Part shown: one piece after another, positions 44,098 through 51,942 of the stretch
Layout: each line of letters begins with the position of its first letter
Numbering within the stretch: position 1 is the first letter of the stretch
DNA from: CAZAQK01 sp046344715
GTDB taxonomy: Bacteria; Pseudomonadota; Alphaproteobacteria; Rickettsiales; SXRF01
DNA: 64,000 bases
Direction: 5' to 3'
Assembly: GCA_046344715.1 (NCBI GenBank)
Contig: JBKDKX010000010.1
Span: forward strand, 10,742 to 74,741
Position numbers and translations under genes: made by a program
The notes under the pieces: generated by a model
The model's input: the letters and a program-made list of their open reading frames with translations, nothing else
The model's database searches: none
Told to the model about the DNA's origin: nothing

Positions 44098-44649
44098 TTA
44101 CTTAATCATGCAAAAGCTTTTTGGCTCTGCCTGCGCGTTCCATGGCATTTTGGCAATTAGCACCGCAAGGCCGCACGTGCCCGTGATGCCAGCGAATAAA
44201 AGCCCTGCGCCAAAAAAGCCGGAGAGCAGGAAAAACACAGGATTTACCACATAGCCAAGCATGCTGCCGATAAGCACGCCTGCACCAATAGTCAGCTGCA
44301 CCTGCCGCTCCAGCGGAAATATTTTCTTTGCGCCGGATTTGATCGGGAACCCGGCTTCTGCCCATGCGGTAATGCCGCCTTCGAGATTATAAATCTCAAG
44401 ATTTGCATCTTCTGCCAGCAATTGCTCGCACGCCCTGCCCCCGCGCCCACCGCGCCTGCAATGCAGCACCAGCTTCTTGCCACGACTATCCGGCAGCGAT
44501 AATTTTGATACCTTGCCTATGGGGAGCAACGTTGCGCCAACAATACTTTCTGCGGCATATTCGCTAGGCTCGCGCACATCCACAATCACCGCTTCGCCCT
44601 TATCCAGCCATTCTTTGGCCGTTTTTACATTAACTGAATGTATTCCCAT
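44098..44649 (-). CDS. rhodanese-DUF2892 fusion membrane protein (YgaP-like)
   Basis: ATG at 44649 with AAAGGA upstream gives 183 residues: a rhodanese domain with the persulfide Cys in LVLHCRRGGRGG (about residue 66) and a C-terminal DUF2892 domain of two membrane helices. This is the YgaP layout, a membrane sulfurtransferase. It follows the ArsR gene, and an ATTAG-N6-CTAAT operator lies just upstream, so it is probably regulated by that repressor in response to sulfide or persulfide. Confidence 0.88.
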   Translation of the reverse strand: MGIHSVNVKTAKEWLDKGEAVIVDVREPSEYAAESIVGATLLPIGKVSKLSLPDSRGKKLVLHCRRGGRGGRACEQLLAEDANLEIYNLEGGITAWAEAGFPIKSGAKKIFPLERQVQLTIGAGVLIGSMLGYVVNPVFFLLSGFFGAGLLFAGITGTCGLAVLIAKMPWNAQAEPKSFCMIK

Positions 44650-44662
44650 AGCATTCCTTTCA

Positions 44663-44678
44663 ATTAGCATACTCTAAT
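44663..44678. promoter_or_regulatory. putative ArsR operator 2 (ATTAG-N6-CTAAT)
   Basis: ATTAG CATACT CTAAT: inverted half-sites with the same 6-base spacer as the site in front of the AhpD-like gene at 45011-45030. It lies between the ArsR stop codon and the rhodanese start, overlapping the region just upstream of the rhodanese ribosome binding site. Confidence 0.6.
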
Positions 44679-44683
44679 ATATA

Positions 44684-45001
44684 TTACGACTTACAATACA
44701 TCACGCACAGCGTGGAAAGCAACGCCTGCGCCTGCATGCTGCTGATAGAATAATACACCATCTGCCCACGTTTTTCTGAAGCAAGTAATTTTGCCGCACG
44801 CATTTTTGCCAGATGCTGCGAGAGTGCGGATTGCGATAAATCAGCAGCTTTTACAAGGTCATTTACGGTTTTCTCCCCTTCCATCAAGGCACAGAGAATC
44901 ATCAGGCGACGTGTATTAGCCAGCTGCTTGAGCAATAGCTCTGCTTTCTCGGCATTTTCACGCATCACATCGGCAGAGAGATTTTTTGTATTTTTCTTCA
45001 T
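44684..45001 (-). CDS. ArsR-family repressor, BigR/SqrR-like
   Basis: This 105-residue winged-helix regulator has the recognition region DLSQSALSQHLAKMRAAKLL. It keeps two cysteines in the places of the persulfide switch of BigR/SqrR: LMILCALMEGE (alpha-2) and the C-terminal helix LCVMYCKS. In that family a di- or tetrasulfide bond releases DNA. It lies between a rhodanese gene and a divergent thiol-peroxidase-type gene, which fits sulfide sensing. Typical metal-site Cys-x-Cys-x-x motifs of arsenite sensors are absent. Confidence 0.85.
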   Translation of the reverse strand: MKKNTKNLSADVMRENAEKAELLLKQLANTRRLMILCALMEGEKTVNDLVKAADLSQSALSQHLAKMRAAKLLASEKRGQMVYYSISSMQAQALLSTLCVMYCKS

Positions 45002-45002
45002 G

Positions 45003-45030
45003 TTGACATTATATTAGATTTTGCTAATAT
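45003..45030 (+). promoter_or_regulatory. promoter with overlapping ArsR operator 1
   Basis: A consensus -35 box TTGACA (45003-45008) is followed by TAATAT at 45025-45030 (16-base spacing). The perfect inverted repeat ATATTAG-N6-CTAATAT (45011-45030) fills the spacer and the -10 box, so bound repressor would block polymerase. It serves the plus-strand AhpD-like gene; the divergent arsR start is at 45001, giving likely autoregulation. Confidence 0.75.
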
Positions 45031-45057
45031 ATGCAATAATCATTTTCAGGAGAACTT

Positions 45058-45420
45058 ATGGAAAAGAATTACCCCGAAATCACCAAACGCATCTCTGCCA
45101 ACATCAAAACACTGCGCAAAGACATCCCCGATACCATGCAGGGCTTTTCTGCTATGGCAGCGGCCGCCACCAAGGAAGGTGTGCTGGATAAAAAAACCAA
45201 GGAGCTGATTGCGCTGGCTATTGGTGTTTCCACGCGCTGCGATGGCTGCATTGGCTTCCACAGCGAGGCACTGGTAAAGCTTGGCGCCACCCGCGAAGAA
45301 GTGGAAGAAACCCTGGGCATGGCTATTTATATGGGCGGCGGCCCTTCTTTGATGTATGCTGCCGATGCCATACAAGCTTACGAGCAATATAAAGAAAAAA
45401 CACAGTCTGCTGCCGCATAA
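45058..45420 (+). CDS. carboxymuconolactone decarboxylase family protein (AhpD-like)
   Basis: This 120-residue all-helical protein has the AhpD-type redox motif STRCDGCIGFHSEALVKLGA (CxxC plus His). Such proteins act as alkylhydroperoxidases or thiol redox partners. The start has AGGAG eight bases upstream (45048-45052). It is the first gene of a unit with DUF2892 and dps genes, controlled by the adjacent ArsR operator. Confidence 0.9.
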   Translation: MEKNYPEITKRISANIKTLRKDIPDTMQGFSAMAAAATKEGVLDKKTKELIALAIGVSTRCDGCIGFHSEALVKLGATREEVEETLGMAIYMGGGPSLMYAADAIQAYEQYKEKTQSAAA

Positions 45421-45440
45421 CCCACATAGAAAGGATTTTT

Positions 45441-45623
45441 ATGCAATGCAATATTGGAAAGAAGGATAAAATACTTCGTCTTGTTCTGGGTCTGGCGCTG
45501 GTCATCTGGGGCATGGTCTCGCAGAACTGGCTGGGCGCTATCGGCCTTGTACTTATCATCACGGCCATGGTACGCTTCTGCCCTGCCTACACCGTGATTG
45601 GCATGAACACCGACAAAAAATAG
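45441..45623 (+). CDS. DUF2892 (YgaP-family) small membrane protein
   Basis: This 60-residue protein begins MQCNIGKKDKILRLVLGLAL and has two membrane helices and the CPAYTVIGMNT end typical of DUF2892. The same domain ends the rhodanese protein on the other side of the regulator. Likely involved with sulfur trafficking, by association. It starts 20 bases after the AhpD-like gene, with AAAGGA as ribosome binding site. Confidence 0.88.
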   Translation: MQCNIGKKDKILRLVLGLALVIWGMVSQNWLGAIGLVLIITAMVRFCPAYTVIGMNTDKK

Positions 45624-45631
45624 GAGCATCT

Positions 45632-46069
45632 ATGTCCAACAAACCCGTGACGGCAGCATTGAAAAAAGTGCTGGCTGATAATTATGCACTATATCTTAAA
45701 ACCCAGAATTACCACTGGAACGTGGAAGGGCCGAATTTCAAGCCGCTTCATCTTCTGTTTGAGGAGCAATATACCGACCTCGCCGCCGCTAATGACACCG
45801 TGGCCGAGCTCATCCGCGGCCTTGGCGAAAAAGCACCGGGCACGTTTGAATTTTTTACCAAAACCACAAATATCAAGCCTGCCAATGAAAATGCCAGTGC
45901 CGAACAGATGCTTAAAGATCTCATCAAAGACCAAGGTATTATTGAAAAAACACTCCAACAAGCGCTTGAAGTGGCACAAAAAGCAGGTGATGAAGTGTCC
46001 GCTGATTTTATGATCGAGCGCCTGACCGTGCACCGCAAAGCCGCATGGATGCTTAAAAGCAGCTTGTAA
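45632..46069 (+). CDS. dps: Dps-family ferritin-like protein
   Basis: This 145-residue four-helix protein has the Dps iron-oxidation motif LKTQNYHWNVEGPNFKPLH and the Asp/Glu of YTDLAAANDTVAELIRGLG, and ends in the ERLTVHRKAAWMLKS helix. Dps shells oxidise and store iron with peroxide and protect DNA. It lies 8 bases after the DUF2892 gene, so it is probably cotranscribed under the ArsR-type regulator. Confidence 0.92.
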   Translation: MSNKPVTAALKKVLADNYALYLKTQNYHWNVEGPNFKPLHLLFEEQYTDLAAANDTVAELIRGLGEKAPGTFEFFTKTTNIKPANENASAEQMLKDLIKDQGIIEKTLQQALEVAQKAGDEVSADFMIERLTVHRKAAWMLKSSL

Positions 46070-46078
46070 TTAGCCTTA

Positions 46079-46138
46079 GTCACCCTCGGGCCTGCCTGTC
46101 CGCCATAGCTTTAGCGAAGACTGGAACCCGAGCATGAC
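46079..46138. repeat. dispersed palindrome, family D
   Basis: Imperfect inverted repeat: GTCACCCTCGGG at the left end, CCCGAGCATGAC at the right end, with a central CCGCCATAGCTTTAGCGAAG segment seen in repeats of other genomes. It lies between dps and the patatin-like gene and could end the dps transcript. Confidence 0.6.
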
Positions 46139-46169
46139 AAATGCCGTTTTTCCTACTATAACGCGGCCT

Positions 46170-47375
46170 ATGCGTCATATTATCCTCATTCCATTGCTTC
46201 TGATTTTGGCTGGTTGCGCCAAGTCACTCAGTGCTCCCAGCGTTCCGGAGACATTAAGCACGCAAGCAAAGGTGCAAGGCTTCCCTGCAGAAATTCGTTT
46301 CTGGGCGGATGAAGCACCAGAATATCTAAGCGATATTGTGCATGCACGCATGGCCGATTACCGGAAAAAATATGCAAACTACCACGCAGAGCATGGCAGC
46401 TACCCTTCCCTGCATTATCTGGCTATCTCCGGTGGCGCGTATGATGGCGCGTTTGGCGCCGGCCTACTTTCCGGCTGGAGCGCAGCAGGCAACCGCCCAC
46501 CCTTCTCTCTCGTTACAGGAGTCAGTACTGGAGCGCTCATTGCACCCTTTGCCTTCCTTGGCACGAAATATGACGAACGCCTGCGTGAATTCTTCACCAA
46601 CACCACCTCTGATAAAATCTTCATGACCGACGCGTGGAAAGTGCTGGAAGGCTTAACCGGCGGCCTCGCCGTGACCGACAGCGCACCGCTTGCACTGCAA
46701 ATACAATCCGCCGTAACCCCTGAGGTACTGGCTGAAATTGCCACCGAATATAAAAAAGGCAGACTGCTTTATATCGTCACCACCAATATTGAAGCACAGC
46801 GCGGCGTGGTATGGGACATTGGCGCGATTGCGGCAAGCAGCCATCCTGACGCACTTAAACTGGTGCACCAGATTATGCTGGCCTCTGCCGCCGTACCAGG
46901 ATTATTCCAGCCAGTATTTATTGATGTTGAGGCGGATGGCAAAAAGTACCGTGAAATCCATGTGGATGGCGGTGTTACCTCGCAGGTGTTTGCTTACCCT
47001 ATTCGCCTGCACCGCAGCGTGATGGATGAGTTCCGCAATCACAATATCGCACAGAATTTATACATCATCCGCAACAGCAAAATATCGCCGGAATATAAGG
47101 TGATGGATCCCGGGCTGTTCAGCCTCACTGGCCGCTCTATTGAGACCCTTATCAAGCAGCAAAGCCTCGGTGATTTATACCGCCTTTATGTGAGCGCAAA
47201 ACGCGACGGCGTACATTACCACATGGCGGCTATACCCGCCTCATTCCGCGTAAAATCGAATGCGATTTTTGACCCCGCCTATATGGGCGCGCTCTATGAT
47301 GTTGGCTACCAGATGGGTAAAACACAAAGGGCTTGGACAACATCCCCGCCCGGGCTGGATTATATTGAGAGGTAA
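46170..47375 (+). CDS. patatin-like phospholipase lipoprotein
   Basis: ATG at 46170 gives 401 residues that begin with a lipoprotein signal (MRHIILIPLLLILAGC, lipobox LAGC). The patatin domain has the oxyanion loop GGAYDGAFGAG, the nucleophile elbow GVSTGAL and the Asp of the dyad in HVDGGV. It would hydrolyse acyl lipids, and is placed in the envelope, with sorting of the lipoprotein unresolved. An in-frame ATG at 46134 lies in the repeat and adds no plausible signal sequence. Confidence 0.88.
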   Translation: MRHIILIPLLLILAGCAKSLSAPSVPETLSTQAKVQGFPAEIRFWADEAPEYLSDIVHARMADYRKKYANYHAEHGSYPSLHYLAISGGAYDGAFGAGLLSGWSAAGNRPPFSLVTGVSTGALIAPFAFLGTKYDERLREFFTNTTSDKIFMTDAWKVLEGLTGGLAVTDSAPLALQIQSAVTPEVLAEIATEYKKGRLLYIVTTNIEAQRGVVWDIGAIAASSHPDALKLVHQIMLASAAVPGLFQPVFIDVEADGKKYREIHVDGGVTSQVFAYPIRLHRSVMDEFRNHNIAQNLYIIRNSKISPEYKVMDPGLFSLTGRSIETLIKQQSLGDLYRLYVSAKRDGVHYHMAAIPASFRVKSNAIFDPAYMGALYDVGYQMGKTQRAWTTSPPGLDYIER

Positions 47376-47378
47376 CAA

Positions 47379-47771
47379 TCAATCGTAGCGGTCGCGCGAG
47401 CCACCAGATCTTCTTGCAATATCTGTGTATGGCGTGCCACCAACTGAACTGCGAAGTGCGCTCGGCGCAGATTTTCCACGAGATTCCGCAGCGCTAACAG
47501 ACTTCGGTACTTCAATAGTAACGCCCAAAACACTGCCAGCCTGCTTTCGGTACTTCAATAGTAACGCCCAAAACACTGCCAGCCTGCTTTGCTGCGTTCC
47601 ACATATCTATAGCTTGCTTTGAAGATATACTAGAGTCCTGCGAGATTGTCGCCTGTAGGCTGGTGCATTATCGCGAATCACTTCAAGATCAGTTCTTTCA
47701 AACTCTCCCTTGCCATTAGATACATCCAGCATCATCTGAACCAATGGTTTTAAGGTATTTGCATCCGTCAT
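47379..47771 (-). pseudogene. recently frameshifted small gene of unknown function
   Basis: From ATG at 47771 (with AGGGGAT upstream) the frame reads MTDANTLKPLVQMMLDVSNG and on to a stop at 47607. A +1 frame continues LQATISQDSSISSKQAIDMW and AAKQAGSVLGVTIEVPK, and after a 43-base tandem duplication the first frame resumes with VLGVTIEVPKSVSAAESRG to a stop at 47379. Two lesions explain this: loss of one base near 47655 and the duplication. The intact protein would have had about 115 residues. No domain recognised. Confidence 0.7.
47503..47590. repeat. 43-bp tandem duplication
   Basis: Bases 47503-47547 recur exactly at 47546-47590, a period of 43 with 45 matching bases. Because 43 is not a multiple of three, it shifts the reading frame of the minus-strand gene around it. 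The perfect identity points to a recent event. Confidence 0.92.
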
Positions 47772-47791
47772 ATTTTATCCCCTGTTTTTTA

Positions 47792-48049
47792 TTAACTCCA
47801 GTCCGGTTCTACGCCCATATTGACCCGCCCACCAAGGCTGGAAAGTTTTTCTTGCACTTGAGACTTTTTTATCGCGCTCCCATTCCATGACACCCCAATC
47901 TCTGGGCCCCTTGCTTGAATTTCTATTGCCAGCTCACGAAAAAGATGCCCCTCTTGCTGCATCATCTCCTGAATGGCACGTTGTGCATCTGTAGCTTTGC
48001 TAGTTGAGTCAAATGTCACAGTCACTGTATTTAATGCTCTTCTCCGCAT
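47792..48049 (-). CDS. small hypothetical protein
   Basis: This 85-residue protein starts MRRRALNTVTVTFDSTSKAT, has a central helix (DAQRAIQEMMQQEGHLFREL) and ends EPDWS. No signal peptide, membrane helix or known domain. It lies 20 bases upstream of the broken gene and was probably its operon partner. Confidence 0.55.
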   Translation of the reverse strand: MRRRALNTVTVTFDSTSKATDAQRAIQEMMQQEGHLFRELAIEIQARGPEIGVSWNGSAIKKSQVQEKLSSLGGRVNMGVEPDWS

Positions 48050-48187
48050 TTTTTCCTCTTTTTTTGTGTATTATGCCCACAGGCTACACCAACCTCTTAG
48101 CCGTTGAAAACCCCTAATTTATTACATTTTCGTGAAGGCCTGCCTAGCCGTAATACTTCCTTAATAATCAATGGCTAATATGCCACA

Positions 48188-49165
48188 ATGATTACCGTTT
48201 ACTATAAACAGAATGGCAGTATCAGTGTGCGCGATGTCGGGAAATCCGATGTGTTGCCGCCGGACAGCGTATGGATTGACATATATAACCCCACGCTTGA
48301 GGAAGAAAAAAACATTGAAGGCCAGCTTGGCATCGAAATCCCTACCAAGGAAGAAGTGTGGAAAAATCAGGTTCTAAACCGGTTCTATCAGGAAAATGGC
48401 GTGTCCTATATGACTGCCGCACTCATTACCAAGGTAGACTCCCCCTATCCGCAAACCAGCTCCGTTACTTTTATTTTGTCTGAAAAATATTTGGTTACCA
48501 TTCGCTATATCAACCCCACTTCTTTTCAAAATTTTTCCACCCGTTTATTACGCTACTCTGCAAAGTTCCCCGATGGGGCGCATGTGCTGGAAGGTTTGCT
48601 TGAAGAAATCATCACCCGCGTGGCCTATAACTCTGAAATCGTGGTGGATGTTCTGGATCAGCTCTCGCATGATATTTTTAATCCGGATACCTTCCAGAAT
48701 AACAAACAGAACCCTTCACAACTTATGCAGGCGGTGCTGCGCCGCCTTGGTACCTGTGCGGACCTGAACTCCAAAATTAATGAAAGCCTGCATTCGTTAA
48801 GCCGTATGGTGAATTATTTTGAAACCGTGCATATACCCGATAAGGACATTGATAGCGGCCTTCGCACCCTCACCACGGACGTAATGTCGCTCACCAAACA
48901 GACTGCATTTCTGTCTGACAAAATCACCTTCCAGCTCGATGCCACGCTCGGCATGATTAACGTTGAGCAGAATATGATTATTAAAATATTCTCGGTGGTG
49001 GCCGTATTCTTCCTGCCGCCCACGCTGGTGTCCGGCATTTACGGCATGAACTTCCAAAGCATTCCCGAGCTGGAATGGGCATGGGGCTACCCATATGCCT
49101 TGTTCCTTATCACCATGTGCGTGGTGATACCCTTCCTATATTTCAGGAAGAAGAAGCTGCTGTAA
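48188..49165 (+). CDS. corA: CorA-family magnesium/cobalt transporter
   Basis: This 325-residue protein has a large cytoplasmic N-terminal domain with long helices and two C-terminal membrane helices; the signature YGMNF follows the first one (about residue 284). CorA pentamers form the main Mg2+ uptake channel in many bacteria. The short C-terminal tail is basic (RKKKLL), as expected for a cytoplasmic end. Confidence 0.94.
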   Translation: MITVYYKQNGSISVRDVGKSDVLPPDSVWIDIYNPTLEEEKNIEGQLGIEIPTKEEVWKNQVLNRFYQENGVSYMTAALITKVDSPYPQTSSVTFILSEKYLVTIRYINPTSFQNFSTRLLRYSAKFPDGAHVLEGLLEEIITRVAYNSEIVVDVLDQLSHDIFNPDTFQNNKQNPSQLMQAVLRRLGTCADLNSKINESLHSLSRMVNYFETVHIPDKDIDSGLRTLTTDVMSLTKQTAFLSDKITFQLDATLGMINVEQNMIIKIFSVVAVFFLPPTLVSGIYGMNFQSIPELEWAWGYPYALFLITMCVVIPFLYFRKKKLL

Positions 49166-49174
49166 AAATATGCT

Positions 49175-50203
49175 TTACTTAGGTTTGTTCAACTTTTGGA
49201 CAATCACCGCATACCAGCCCAAGCCGTCATACTCTTGGTAACCAATCGTTTTTGCAAAAGCGACTAGTTCTGATTTGCTATTGATATAATAACCCTTTTG
49301 TTGGCCTTTGTGATCCAACTCAAACTGGGAAAGCAAATCTTTATTATCAGAAGCTGCAATGATCCGGAAATGATTATCAAGCAACATAACTCGACTTCTT
49401 TGCCATTCTTCGGCACTCAGGCTTGGCTCGCTCTGTACAATCACGCGTGATTGCTCTTCCCAATCAAAATATACGCCCAGTACACCTAATACCTTGCCAT
49501 CTACCTTACCACCTGCACGTACCGCCGTAGCGTAGCAGGAAACCAGTTTATTATCGTGCACAGCATCACGGTATATTTCATCCACCACATATTCATCACC
49601 ACTGCACGTTGCTAGTGCTTTCTGAACCCATGGCAAGTGAGATATATTCGCACCAGTGACCCTATGGAATTTGGAAGGTTGCGAACACGTAATAACTTTC
49701 CCGTCAGGTGCAACAAGTAGCAAATTCATATACACCGAATAAAAACGGTTGATAAGGCCAAGTCGGCTGGTTGCGTATTCTATCGCTGTAGCATCCATAG
49801 ATTCCAAGCAACGGAATAATGCATCATCGGTTGCCCACCAGCGCACGTCCGCCGTACGCTCGTACAAATTACGCACAATAAGCTGAACAAGCGTCTGCGA
49901 CATTTCAGAGATGCGTCCATACTCTTTTTCATCAAATTCAGTTTGCAGCACGCTGGTCTGGTCACCAATTTCCTTGATGACATGGGTACGTAGTTCTTTA
50001 GAGTTCTCAGCCGCCTGCTTGGCAAGGTTTTTTACCTCGCTTGCCACAACAGAGAAACCTTTTCCACTTTCTCCTGCGCGGGCAGCTTCGATGGTTGCAT
50101 TCAGTGCCAGTAGATTAGTTTGCGCCGCAATTTTCTCATTAATCGACGCAAACTTCTCAACACGAACCTGAATATTTTCTATGATTGCCGAAATATTGCT
50201 CAT
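49175..50203 (-). CDS. soluble MCP-like protein with C-terminal Cache/PDC sensor
   Basis: This 342-residue protein starts directly in the conserved hairpin tip of chemoreceptors (INEKIAAQTNLLALNATIEA, then ARAGESGKGFSVVASEV), then has a short return helix and a Cache-like sensory domain (about 125-340) with WWATDDALFRCLESMD and VDEIYRDAVHDNK. There is no membrane helix, and the sensor follows the signalling module, the reverse of usual receptors. It starts 18 bases after amtB on the same strand, so it is likely cotranscribed with the ammonium transporter. Confidence 0.84.
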   Translation of the reverse strand: MSNISAIIENIQVRVEKFASINEKIAAQTNLLALNATIEAARAGESGKGFSVVASEVKNLAKQAAENSKELRTHVIKEIGDQTSVLQTEFDEKEYGRISEMSQTLVQLIVRNLYERTADVRWWATDDALFRCLESMDATAIEYATSRLGLINRFYSVYMNLLLVAPDGKVITCSQPSKFHRVTGANISHLPWVQKALATCSGDEYVVDEIYRDAVHDNKLVSCYATAVRAGGKVDGKVLGVLGVYFDWEEQSRVIVQSEPSLSAEEWQRSRVMLLDNHFRIIAASDNKDLLSQFELDHKGQQKGYYINSKSELVAFAKTIGYQEYDGLGWYAVIVQKLNKPK

Positions 50204-50221
50204 AATACTACATGCATTATT

Positions 50222-51535
50222 TTATTTATACGCTCTCCTATCGTGCACACGTGCAATTTCACCATGCACGGATGTATCTAACCCTTGATTTTCTGCCTCA
50301 TGATGAACCCTAATTGGAGTGATCGCATTTACCACTTTAATTAATACATACGTCATCACCGCAGTAAATATTGTTACCACAACCACTGCAAAAATATTGG
50401 CTTGGAAAAGCGATGTTTCACCACTTACTAAAATTCCTTCAACCGCAATCGCAGGATTAACCGCTTTAGATGCAAACATACCTGTCATGATAGCACCTAA
50501 AATACCACCAACACCGTGGCAGGCAAACACATCCAGCGCGTCATCAAGATGCGTCTGAGTTTTGATGAAATGCGCGAACAGGTTACAAAATACACCAGCG
50601 AAAGCGCACATGATAATTGCTGATTGAACGGTTACATATCCTGCAGCAGGCGTAATGACAACCAAGCCAACAACAAGGCCAATACATGCACCAACGGCAC
50701 TCGGCTTGCTGTGCTTAATCCAGTCCACCATCATCCAAGCCACGAATGCTGCCGCTGCACCCACATAGGTGGTTACGAATGCGTGCGCTGCCAAATGACC
50801 GGAAGCAATAGCAGAACCCGCGTTAAATCCAAACCAGCCAAACCAGAGCAGTGCTGCGCCAAGCATGATCATTGACACGTCATTAGGGCGGTTTATTTCA
50901 CCCGCATTGATGCGCTTTCCATACATCATAGCAGCAACCAGCCCCGCAACACCCGCAGTAATATGAACTACAAGACCACCGGCAAAATCAAGTCCACCAT
51001 CAGCAGCAATCCAACCACCTGGACCCCACACCCAATGCGCAACAGGTACATAAACGCAAATGCTCCAAAGCACCAGCAGGAATACCCACGCCTTAAAATT
51101 CACACGCTCTGCAATCGCACCGGTGATTAACGCTGGTGTAATGGCGGCAAACATCATCTGGAATGCCATGAAAGCATAATGCGGCACCTTCGCATCACCA
51201 TATACGGTGTTTACCATGCCATCTAGCATGAAAAAGCTTGTGCCGCCAATAAAGCCATTACCTTCACTAAACACAAGGCTGTAGCCAATCGTAACCCAGA
51301 TAAGCCCAACAACCGCAAGTGCCACGTAATTCTGTAGCAAAGTAGATACCACGTTTTTTCGGTTCACCATGCCGGCGTAGAAAAAAGCAAGCCCAGGAGT
51401 CATAAGCATTACAAGCGCGGCAGATACAAGAAGCCATGCCGTATTGCCAGAATCTACTGCAGTTACTGCGTCATCCGCACATGCCGAAGATGATGCAAAC
51501 GCAGCAATTGCAAACGCAGCAAGTATTTTTTTCAT
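50222..51535 (-). CDS. amtB: ammonium transporter
   Basis: This 437-residue Amt-family channel has a cleavable signal peptide (about 1-20, SSSACA), then eleven membrane helices with GIAFFYAG-type LAFFYAGMVNRKNV, the pore His in DFAGGLVVHITAGVAGL, and FNAGSAIASG. The start has AAGGAG upstream. No glnK/glnB gene is adjacent, unusual for amtB; the MCP-like gene takes that place. Confidence 0.95.
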   Translation of the reverse strand: MKKILAAFAIAAFASSSACADDAVTAVDSGNTAWLLVSAALVMLMTPGLAFFYAGMVNRKNVVSTLLQNYVALAVVGLIWVTIGYSLVFSEGNGFIGGTSFFMLDGMVNTVYGDAKVPHYAFMAFQMMFAAITPALITGAIAERVNFKAWVFLLVLWSICVYVPVAHWVWGPGGWIAADGGLDFAGGLVVHITAGVAGLVAAMMYGKRINAGEINRPNDVSMIMLGAALLWFGWFGFNAGSAIASGHLAAHAFVTTYVGAAAAFVAWMMVDWIKHSKPSAVGACIGLVVGLVVITPAAGYVTVQSAIIMCAFAGVFCNLFAHFIKTQTHLDDALDVFACHGVGGILGAIMTGMFASKAVNPAIAVEGILVSGETSLFQANIFAVVVVTIFTAVMTYVLIKVVNAITPIRVHHEAENQGLDTSVHGEIARVHDRRAYK

Positions 51536-51678
51536 GGCTCTACTCCTTAGATATACATAAACACATTGCTCAAAACAACCAGAGCACCTTTACCCATGTT
51601 ATATTTTGATATAATTAATTTTTCCTTAATCTCAAATCGATGTTGGATGTATCCAATAAAACCGGCATTCGACCAATT

Positions 51679-51693
51679 TGTTATAACATAACA
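51679..51693. promoter_or_regulatory. putative Zur box
   Basis: TGTTAT-AAC-ATAACA has perfect inverted half-sites and matches the GTTAT...ATAAC pattern of zinc uptake regulator (Zur) sites in Proteobacteria. It lies 58 bases upstream of the first gene of the znu operon. Confidence 0.82.
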
Positions 51694-51750
51694 TTTCTAT
51701 TGCCTCGCCCCATCATTTGGCGTAGGTTGCCCCAGAATTTTGGGGTTATC

Positions 51751-51942
51751 ATGTTGTATTGGAGTGCATTTCAGAGAATTTTGCTTGCCGCATTGCTTGT
51801 TAGCACGCTGTGGGGTGCGGCCGCTTTGGTAATTCAAATGCCTGAGCCTGCTCCTTCTAATGACCACCACGAAGCGCATGAACCTGAAGACGTGCACGAA
51901 GATAGCCAACATAAAGAGCACGAACATGATCATAACCATTGA
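51751..51942 (+). CDS. His-rich membrane microprotein of the zinc uptake operon
   Basis: From ATG at 51751 this is a 63-residue protein: one hydrophobic segment (about 8-28, ILLAALLVSTLWGAAALVI) and a C-terminal tail packed with nine His among Glu and Asp (HEPEDVHEDSQHKEHEHDHN). It follows a Zur box and its 3' end overlaps the znuC start by 17 bases, so it is expressed with the transporter. The tail could bind zinc at the periplasmic or cytoplasmic face. No known family recognised; ZnuA itself is not in the window. Confidence 0.68.
   Translation: MLYWSAFQRILLAALLVSTLWGAAALVIQMPEPAPSNDHHEAHEPEDVHEDSQHKEHEHDHNH

Noticed and set aside
47503..47590. Tandem repeat considered as a CRISPR fragment
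   Set aside because: Only two copies, directly adjacent with no spacer, inside a coding frame; no cas genes. It is a tandem duplication.
51536..51640. Sigma-54/NtrC promoter for amtB
   Set aside because: No GG-N10-GC arrangement with the correct spacing was found upstream of the amtB start.
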